DNA of 27,480 nt from CAZGTQ01 sp964528575 (lineage in GTDB: Bacteria; Planctomycetota; UBA1135; GCA-002686595): the NCBI GenBank assembly GCA_964528575.1, contig CAZGTQ010000150.1, positions 1 through 27,480 of the forward strand, given 5' to 3'. The notes beneath the pieces were generated by a model. The model was not told the origin of the DNA. It did no database searches and saw nothing but the letters and a program-made list of their open reading frames with translations. Made by a program: the position numbers and the translations under genes. Shown piece by piece: positions 22,305 through 27,480 of the stretch (position 1 is the first letter of the stretch; every line of letters starts with the position of its first letter).

Positions 22305-22445
22305 GCGACTGAGCGGCGGAGCGGCGTCGGCTACGCGACCATCGCGGCCAATGCCCAAGTCCGGGCGACCAGCGCTGAGCGTCTGCGCCGGACCCCGCGG
22401 CTCGAAACGTCGCTACCATTCCGGCGCTCCCGAGAACCGACGCCG

Positions 22446-22590
22446 ATGAGCTCCGTCCCACCCGATCCCGATCACCCCGACCACGCGCGCCCGGACGAGT
22501 ACGCGATCGCTGAGCTGCGCCGCCAGGCCGGGCTCGAGGCGAATCCCGGGTGTGCTCGACGTGCTCGAGCTCGACGAACGGAGCGAGTGA
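22446..22590 (+). pseudogene. Short ORF with a probable 1-nt frameshift
   Basis: ATG 22446 reads MSSVPPDPDHPDHARPDEYAIAELRRQAGLEANPG up to 22550. That frame then turns into Arg-rich sequence, while skipping one base gives VLDVLELDERSE and a stop at 22588-22590. The composite, about 47 residues, is acidic, and its end lies 3 nt before the next start. An indel in the GTGT at about 22550-22553 would explain it. It could be a real mutation, a sequencing error or chance. Confidence 0.35.
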
Positions 22591-22593
22591 GTC

Positions 22594-23166
22594 ATGACCC
22601 AAACCCCGTCCTTCGCGCGCTGGCTGCGCGCGACCTGGCTCGGCTGGCTGCTCGGCATCCCGCTCGTCGTCGGGCTGGCGCTACTCGGCGAGAGCGTCGG
22701 CGTCGGCGGAGCGCAGGTCCTGGTCGGCGCCGGCATGGGAGCGGGCGTCGGACTGCTCCAGGCGCGCGCGCTGCGCGGCGTGCTCCCCGCACCGTCGCGC
22801 TGGCTCTGGGCTACCGTCGCGGGGCTCGCCGCGCCGTTCCTCGTCACCGACGTCGCGAACGCGCTGGGCGGGGAGCTGCCGTACTGGCTCTACGTCGCCG
22901 TCGCGGTCGGGGGAACGCTCGCCGGCGCCGCGCAGTCGCTCCTGCTGCGCCCGCACGCGCGCGGCAAGCTCGGGTGGATCGTCGCGAGCGCGCTCGGCTG
23001 GTCGCTCGCCGGAGCGACGGCGGCGCTCGCGGAGCCGCTCTCGCGCTCCTCGTCGTGGAGCGGCATCGTCGGCGCGCTCGCCTTCCTCGGCGTCGTCGCG
23101 CTCGGAGGCGGCCTGCTGGGGATCGCGACCGCGGCGGCGCTCGTTCGCACGCTTCAGAACGCGTGA
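22594..23166 (+). CDS. Hypothetical integral membrane protein
   Basis: 190 residues from ATG 22594. Hydrophobic segments suggest five to six membrane helices: GWLLGIPLVVGLALLG (about 17-32), AQVLVGAGMGAGVGLLQA, LWATVAGLAAPFLVTDVA, LYVAVAVGGTLAGAAQSLLL, WIVASALGWSLAGATAALA and IVGALAFLGVVALGGGLLGIATAAAL. Small polar loops and a Gly-rich pattern resemble integral membrane proteins of unknown function, with no transporter signature visible. The stop shares one base with the Imm53 start (TGATG), so these two are translationally coupled. It might anchor or accompany the immunity function, but that is inference. Confidence 0.8.
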   Translation: MTQTPSFARWLRATWLGWLLGIPLVVGLALLGESVGVGGAQVLVGAGMGAGVGLLQARALRGVLPAPSRWLWATVAGLAAPFLVTDVANALGGELPYWLYVAVAVGGTLAGAAQSLLLRPHARGKLGWIVASALGWSLAGATAALAEPLSRSSSWSGIVGALAFLGVVALGGGLLGIATAAALVRTLQNA

Positions 23167-23456
23167 TGGACGCGACGATCCTCGATCGGCTGCAGGCGTG
23201 GTACGTCGCCCAGTGCGACGGCGAGTGGGAGCACGCGCACGGCGTGAAGATCGGCACGCTCGACAACCCGGGGTGGAGCGTCGAGATCGACCTGGTCGGG
23301 ACGGAGCTCGTCGGTCGTCCGTTCGCCGAAGTGAAAGACGACTACGAGCATGAGACCGACTGGATGGTGTGCCGCAAGAAGGGCGCGACGTTCGTCGGCG
23401 CCTGCGGACCGACGCGGCTCGAGGACGTGCTGCGCGTCTTTCTCGACTGGGTCTAG
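23166..23456 (+). CDS. Imm53 family immunity protein
   Basis: A 96-residue protein matching the immunity-53 family throughout: LDRLQAWYVAQCDGEWEHAHGVKIGTLDNPGWSVEIDLVGTELVGRPF, then the DWMVCRKKGATFVGACGPTRLEDVLRVFLDWV end. The WEHxxGVKIxTLDNPGW core is the family signature. Imm53 proteins are thought to protect against toxins of polymorphic toxin or contact-dependent systems, but no toxin, VgrG, Rhs or secretion gene is visible here. ATG 23166 overlaps the stop of the membrane protein by one base. The final 4 nt overlap the convergent small membrane gene. Confidence 0.88.
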   Translation: MDATILDRLQAWYVAQCDGEWEHAHGVKIGTLDNPGWSVEIDLVGTELVGRPFAEVKDDYEHETDWMVCRKKGATFVGACGPTRLEDVLRVFLDWV

Positions 23457-23659
23457 CGGAGCGTGCGCTCGACGATCGCCCACACGGCGAGCGGGAGGAG
23501 CACGAGCGGGATCAGCGTCAGTCCCCAGATCACGAGCACCGCGCCACGGTCGAAGTCCTTCTTCGGGTGGCGTACGAGCTCGAGGTCCTCGCGCCAGCGG
23601 CGCGCGACCTTGCCGCACCAATAGAGGCACGCGACGAGGAGCAGAACCCAGATTTTCAT
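23453..23659 (-). CDS. Small membrane protein
   Basis: A 68-residue protein read leftward from ATG 23659. MKIWVLLLVACLYWCG is an N-terminal hydrophobic helix. Then KVARRWREDLELVRHPKKDFDR forms a basic/acidic loop, and a second helix AVLVIWGLTLIPLVLLPLAVWAIV follows. Two membrane passes with a short cytosolic loop are likely. No family recognised. It is divergent from the glycosyltransferase at 23731 with a 71-nt intergenic region, and its 3' end overlaps the Imm53 gene by 4 nt. Confidence 0.65.
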   Translation of the reverse strand: MKIWVLLLVACLYWCGKVARRWREDLELVRHPKKDFDRGAVLVIWGLTLIPLVLLPLAVWAIVERTLR

Positions 23660-23730
23660 GTTCGACGCGGGGGCCGCTACGCGCCGCGGCCGCGCCGATT
23701 CTACGTGCCGCAGGCTATCCTGCGCCGCTC

Positions 23731-25311
23731 ATGAGCGAGCCGCCCGAGCCCTCTTTGCGCGACGCGCGGGCGTTCCGCGTCGGCGTGGCGCTCGTGCTCG
23801 TGCTCGCGCTCGGGCTGCGGCTCCTCGGCGTCGACGATCCGTGGACGACGGCGCCCTCGTACCGCGGGCTGTTCGGCGGCTACGCGCTCGGCGGGCCGGC
23901 GAGCGACTTCGCGGACCACGGCGTGTGGGAATCGGGCGGTTTGCCCTACCGCTGGCGGCTGCGCTACGCCGACGGCTCCGTGCACCACGAGCTGTACAAG
24001 CACCATCCCGCGCTCTGGTTCTGGGTGAGCGGCTGGAGCCTCGCCGCGTTCGGCTTGCACGAATGGGCGCTACGCCTGCCCGCGCTCCTGTTCTCGCTGT
24101 TCGCGGTCGGCGCGACGATCGCGCTGTGCGCGCGGCTCTTCGATCGGCGCCTCGCGCTCGTCGCCGGGATCGTCGTCGCCGTCGTGCCGTTCGGCGCGCG
24201 GGACGGGATCCAGCCGTGCACCGAAGGGCCGCTCGTCGGCCTGCTCGCGATGGCGGTCTTCGAGTACGTCGGCTGGCTGCGGAGCGGGAGCCGAGCCGCT
24301 CTCGTGCGCAGCGCGCTGTGGGTGCTCGGGGCGGCGCTCCTCGACTGGCCCGCGCACCTGCTCCTGCCGGGGCTCGTCGCGCACGCGTGGTGGCACCGCC
24401 GCCGCGATCCCGTGCGCGTCCGTCTCGCGCCGCTCGGCGCGTACGCGGCCGCGTCGCTCACGGCAATCCTCCTGCACGCGGCGCACACGACGCTCCTCTC
24501 CGGCGCCGAGCACGTGAGCGGCGACCTACGAGCGACGCTGGCGTCGCGGATGCGCATGCCCGCCGGCGTCGCGTACGCGGACTTCGCGGCGATCCAGGGG
24601 CGCGCGTTCCTCGCCAACGTCGGGCGCGTGTTCGCGGCGCTCTGTGCGCTCGGAGCGCTCGTGCTGCTCGCCGCGCGTCACCGTCGCGATCCGGCGCGGA
24701 GCGCGCTGTGGCCGCTGCTCCTGCCCGGCCTGGGCTACGTCGTGCTGTTCCCGACGTGGAGCACGACGCACCACTACTTCCAGATGCTCGCGCTGCCGTG
24801 GATCGCCGGTTGCGCGGCGCTCGGCGCGCGCGCGATCGGCGTGACGGTGCGGCGCTTCGCTCCGCGGGCCGCGACGCCGCTCGTCGCGCTCGTCGTCGCG
24901 CTGGGCGCGCTCGAGTCCGGGCGCGAGAGCGTGCAGCAATGGCGCCGCCTGCGCAGCGCCGAGATCGCCGAGCTCGTGAGCGAGCCCTGGCTCGCGCCGC
25001 TCCTCGCCGATCCGGACGCGGTCGTGCTGACGCACCAGGGGCGTGGGATGTTGCTGCCGTTCTACGCGCGCGCGCCGGTGATCACGCAGGTCAACGGAGC
25101 GGCGCTGCTCCAGCAGCACCTCGCGGACGATCTCGCGCGCGTCGAGCCCGGGCGCCGCGCGGTCTTCGTGCTCGACGAGCAGTACGGGCAGCTCCTGCCC
25201 GACTACGGCGCGCTCGAGCAGCTCTTGTCGAGCGTCGCGAGCGCGAGCGCGCGCCACGTCGCGAGCCGCGGGTCGTACCGGCTCTACGAGCTGCCGACCG
25301 GGGCGCGGTGA
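23731..25311 (+). CDS. Membrane glycosyltransferase, PMT/ArnT-like (GT-C fold)
   Basis: 526 residues from ATG 23731. The N-terminal helix GVALVLVLALGLRLLGVDDPW leads to a DDPW segment with the acidic residues expected in the first periplasmic loop, then HELYKHHPALWFWVSGW, the His-Pro motif of the PMT superfamily. About nine to ten further hydrophobic helices follow up to residue 400 (LLFSLFAVGATIALC, GIVVAVVPFGARDG, ALWVLGAALLDWPAHLLLPGLV, WPLLLPGLGYVVLFPT). The last 120 residues form a soluble domain. GT-C enzymes transfer sugars from polyprenyl-phosphate donors to proteins or lipids on the outer face of the membrane. Acceptor unknown. The GH127-like gene follows 98 nt later on the same strand. 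Confidence 0.85.
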   Translation: MSEPPEPSLRDARAFRVGVALVLVLALGLRLLGVDDPWTTAPSYRGLFGGYALGGPASDFADHGVWESGGLPYRWRLRYADGSVHHELYKHHPALWFWVSGWSLAAFGLHEWALRLPALLFSLFAVGATIALCARLFDRRLALVAGIVVAVVPFGARDGIQPCTEGPLVGLLAMAVFEYVGWLRSGSRAALVRSALWVLGAALLDWPAHLLLPGLVAHAWWHRRRDPVRVRLAPLGAYAAASLTAILLHAAHTTLLSGAEHVSGDLRATLASRMRMPAGVAYADFAAIQGRAFLANVGRVFAALCALGALVLLAARHRRDPARSALWPLLLPGLGYVVLFPTWSTTHHYFQMLALPWIAGCAALGARAIGVTVRRFAPRAATPLVALVVALGALESGRESVQQWRRLRSAEIAELVSEPWLAPLLADPDAVVLTHQGRGMLLPFYARAPVITQVNGAALLQQHLADDLARVEPGRRAVFVLDEQYGQLLPDYGALEQLLSSVASASARHVASRGSYRLYELPTGAR

Positions 25312-25366
25312 GCGCGCGTCCGCCGGCTTTTCCGGGGTTCCCGCCAACCCGCGGCCGCCCCCGCGC

Positions 25367-25408
25367 GTTCCCTCCTTCGCTCGCTGCTCCGCGGGCGAAG
25401 GAGGGAAC
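25367..25408 (+). promoter_or_regulatory. Hairpin sequestering the GH127 Shine-Dalgarno
   Basis: GTTCCCTCCTTCGC (25367-25380) and GCGAAGGAGGGAAC (25395-25408) are exact complements: a perfect 14-bp stem with a 14-nt loop. The right arm contains the ribosome-binding sequence AAGGAGGG and ends one base before ATG 25410. Folded, it would hide the Shine-Dalgarno. No T-run follows, so it is unlikely to be a simple terminator. Confidence 0.8.
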
Positions 25409-25409
25409 C

Positions 25410-27341
25410 ATGCTCCGGACCGTGCCGCTCGCCGCCGTCCTCGCGCTGCTCGCCGTCCTGCCGGCCCCCGCCGCGGCCCAGGACGCCTCGTACGGCCTGC
25501 GCGCGCCCGGTCCGGGCGACGTACGCCTCGCCGACGGCTTCTGGAAGAGCCGCGTCGACACGGTCGCGCGGCGTACGATTCCGCATCTCCTCGCGCGCTG
25601 CCGGGAGAGCGGGCGGGTCGACGCCTTCGCGCGCGCCGCCGGACGCCCCGGGACGGGCGCCGCGAAGCCCGACGCGCCTCCCGCCCGCTCGTACGACGAC
25701 GCCGACCTCTACAAGCTGATCGAGGCGATCGCGCTCGTCCACGCGCAGGCTCCCCAGGCCGCGCTCGTCGCCGAGGGGCGCGCGCTCGTCGACCTCGTCT
25801 GCGCCGCGCAGGCGAAGGACGGCTACCTGAACACGTTCTACGCGAACGACGTCGACGCGAAGCGTTGGTCGAACTTCGCCAAGGCGCGCGAGCTGTGGTG
25901 CGGCGCGTTCCTGATCGAGGCGGCGCTCGCGTGGCAGGACGCGACGCAGGACGACCGGCTGCTCGGCGCCGCGACGCGCTTCGCCGAGCATGCGTACCGC
26001 CGCTTCGGGCCGGAAGGCGACCTGGTCGCGCCGGGCTACCCCGCGCTCGAGCGCGCGCTCGTGCGGCTCGCGCGGCGGACGGGCGACAAGCGCTGGCTCG
26101 ACCTCGCCGAGTGCTTCGTCTGGGCGCGCGGCGACGAAGACCGGCGCGAGCGCTACGGCGCCGAGGCGCAGGACGAGCACTCCGTCTTCGACCAGCGCTT
26201 CGCGCAGGGGCACGCGGCGAAGGCGGCGAGCCTGTACGCGGGCATGATCGAGCTCGGAATGGCGCGCGGCTCGCGCGCGTACGAGTACGTGCTGATCGAC
26301 GTCTGGAAGGACGTGTGGTACCGGCACATGTACGCGACCGGCGGGATCGGCAGCTCGCAGCTCACGCGCGGTTTCACCGAGCCATACGAGCTGTCGAGCG
26401 AGCACGCGGCGTGCGAGACGTGCGCGACCGTCGCGTTCGCCGACTGGCTGCACGGCATGGTGCGCGCGACCGAGAACGTGTGGTTCGCGGAGGCGCTCGA
26501 GATCGTGCTCTTCAACGCGCTGCCCGCCGCCGTCGCGCTGTCGGGCGATGGCTTCTCGACGTTCAATCCGCTCGCGTCGGACGGGAGCGTGCGGCGCGAG
26601 CCGTGGGCCGAGGACCCCTGCTGCGCGACCAGCGCCGCGCGCGCAATCGCTGGGATCGCGCGCTACACGTACGCGTACGACGCGGACGACGTGTACGTGA
26701 CGCTGTACGCGGCGTCGAGCGCGGAGCTCGATCTCGGCGCGAAGGGCCGCGTGCGCATCGCTCAGGAGACGCGCTATCCGCACGACGGCGTGGTGACGCT
26801 GACGATCGGCGTCGACGCGCCGACGGTATTCGCGCTGCGGGTGCGCGTGCCGGGCTGGTGCCAGTCCCAGTTCCCCGTCGAGATCGACGGGGACGAGCGG
26901 CTCGTGACGATCACGCCGGGCGAGACGCCGGGCACGTGGATGGAGTTCGAGCGCGAGTGGCAGGACGGGACCGTGTTGCGCTTCGAGCTGCCGCTGGAGC
27001 CGCGGCGCGTGCAGCCCGAGCCGCGCGTGAAGGATCTCGAGGGGCTCGTGCACGTCGCGCGCGGGCCGGTCGTGTACGCGCTCGAGGGTGCCGATCACGG
27101 CGGCACGGTGCGCAACCTGTATCTGGTGCACGAGGCGAAGCTCGAGAGCGAGTGGCGCGCGGACCTCTTCGGCGGCGTGCACGTCGTGCGCGCGGGCGGC
27201 CACCGCGCCGTGAGCGAGGGGGGGACCGTCCGCTCGGTCCCGACGCCGCTCGTCTTCGTGCCGTACTTCGCGTGGGGCAACCGCGCGGCGGGGGAGATGG
27301 CGGTGTGGATCGCGCAGTCGCAGCGGCGCGCGGCGCGCTGA
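25410..27341 (+). CDS. Secreted GH127-like (beta-L-arabinofuranosidase family) protein
   Basis: 643 residues with signal peptide MLRTVPLAAVLALLAVLPAPAAAQ. The GH127 alpha/alpha-barrel is recognised by RLADGFWKSRVDT, DADLYKLIEAIA, AKDGYLNTFYAN, ELWCGAFLIEAALAW, YATGGIGSS and the metal-site segment CETCATVAF. Zn ligands by comparison with the characterised bifidobacterial HypBA1 are Glu336, Cys338, Cys404 and Cys405, the last pair including the nucleophile cysteine. The usual GEAF glutamate, acid/base in HypBA1, aligns with Arg320 (SSQLTRGFTEPYEL), and the common CCPPN motif is CCATS. Substrate is therefore uncertain. A C-terminal beta-sandwich starts near residue 420. A strong GGAGG precedes the start, inside a hairpin. 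Confidence 0.88.
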   Translation: MLRTVPLAAVLALLAVLPAPAAAQDASYGLRAPGPGDVRLADGFWKSRVDTVARRTIPHLLARCRESGRVDAFARAAGRPGTGAAKPDAPPARSYDDADLYKLIEAIALVHAQAPQAALVAEGRALVDLVCAAQAKDGYLNTFYANDVDAKRWSNFAKARELWCGAFLIEAALAWQDATQDDRLLGAATRFAEHAYRRFGPEGDLVAPGYPALERALVRLARRTGDKRWLDLAECFVWARGDEDRRERYGAEAQDEHSVFDQRFAQGHAAKAASLYAGMIELGMARGSRAYEYVLIDVWKDVWYRHMYATGGIGSSQLTRGFTEPYELSSEHAACETCATVAFADWLHGMVRATENVWFAEALEIVLFNALPAAVALSGDGFSTFNPLASDGSVRREPWAEDPCCATSAARAIAGIARYTYAYDADDVYVTLYAASSAELDLGAKGRVRIAQETRYPHDGVVTLTIGVDAPTVFALRVRVPGWCQSQFPVEIDGDERLVTITPGETPGTWMEFEREWQDGTVLRFELPLEPRRVQPEPRVKDLEGLVHVARGPVVYALEGADHGGTVRNLYLVHEAKLESEWRADLFGGVHVVRAGGHRAVSEGGTVRSVPTPLVFVPYFAWGNRAAGEMAVWIAQSQRRAAR

Positions 27342-27376
27342 GCGCGCTTGCGCTCGATCGGGCGTTGGCGACGCGC

Positions 27377-27480
27377 CGCGTGCGCGTGGACGTGCGCGAG
27401 GGCGTGCGCGTGGACGTGGGCGAGCGCAAGGGCGAGCGCAAGGGCGTGCGCAAGGGCGTCCGCAAGGGCGTCCGCAAGGG
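27377..27480 (+). repeat. 12-nt tandem repeat running off the window
   Basis: Units of about GGCGTSCGCAAG repeat with 12-nt period. Five near-identical copies lie at 27419, 27431, 27443, 27455 and 27467, with looser GACGTGCGCGAG/GGCGTGCGCGTG copies from 27377. Read in one frame the sequence is Gly-Val-Arg-Lys repeated; on the minus strand it is Thr-Pro-Leu-Arg. It lies after the GH127 stop and continues past the edge, so gene or non-coding status is open. Confidence 0.8.

Noticed and set aside
1..27480. CRISPR array, tRNA, rRNA, transposase or phage genes
   Set aside because: No spaced repeats, cloverleaf-like sequence, terminal inverted repeats with a transposase or phage structural genes were seen. 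The CHAT protein has no type III CRISPR neighbours.

Overview
The window is high-GC DNA, roughly 70% G+C by eye in most genes, with many GTG starts and 1-8 nt gene overlaps. The mix of genes suggests a free-living Gram-negative bacterium, most likely a planctomycete or a close relative. The pointers are an ECF sigma/anti-sigma/CHAT operon, secreted right-handed beta-helix proteins, an FG-GAP secreted protein, a secreted GH127-like protein and a LysW amino-acid operon. This is inferred from gene content and the style of the sigma factor; there is no rRNA or other marker to confirm it.

Layout. 1-2642 is an accessory zone. It holds a gene tail, an unrecognised protein, a DUF4160/DUF2442 gene that looks like a deletion-made fusion, and a lower-GC DUF7832-like immunity gene between two attC-like sites, which reads as an integron-type cassette without an integrase. 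2643-4657 is a coupled pair: an extended SDR epimerase and a zinc-free quinone oxidoreductase. 4842-5364 is a small exported protein, a 15-nt triple repeat and a strong intrinsic terminator. 5381-5675 is a structured leader with a perfect -35 box, a 32-codon ORF containing three Lys codons, and a terminator-like hairpin with a GCGA loop. It precedes 5676-11617, the LysW carrier operon lysW-lysX-lysY-lysZ-lysJ-lysK plus a methyltransferase. LysX would attach alpha-aminoadipate or glutamate to the LysW C-terminal Glu; LysZ, LysY and LysJ would phosphorylate, reduce and transaminate the bound substrate; LysK would release lysine or ornithine.

11889-13748 is a secreted FG-GAP protein, convergent with a minus-strand block at 13752-21814. 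In transcription order that block holds three paralogous secreted beta-helix proteins, then an ECF sigma factor, a one-TM putative anti-sigma factor and an exported TPR-CHAT peptidase-like protein. 21815-23659 carries short, uncertain or membrane genes and an orphan Imm53 immunity protein. 23731-27341 holds a PMT-type glycosyltransferase and a secreted GH127-like protein. The GH127 Shine-Dalgarno lies in one arm of a perfect 14-bp hairpin. The window ends in a 12-nt tandem repeat that runs off the edge.

No tRNA, rRNA, CRISPR array, transposase or integrase was seen. The observations most worth following are the integron-like cassette, the DUF4160/DUF2442 fossil fusion, the lysW leader, the RBS-occluding hairpin and the missing acid/base residue in the GH127 protein.
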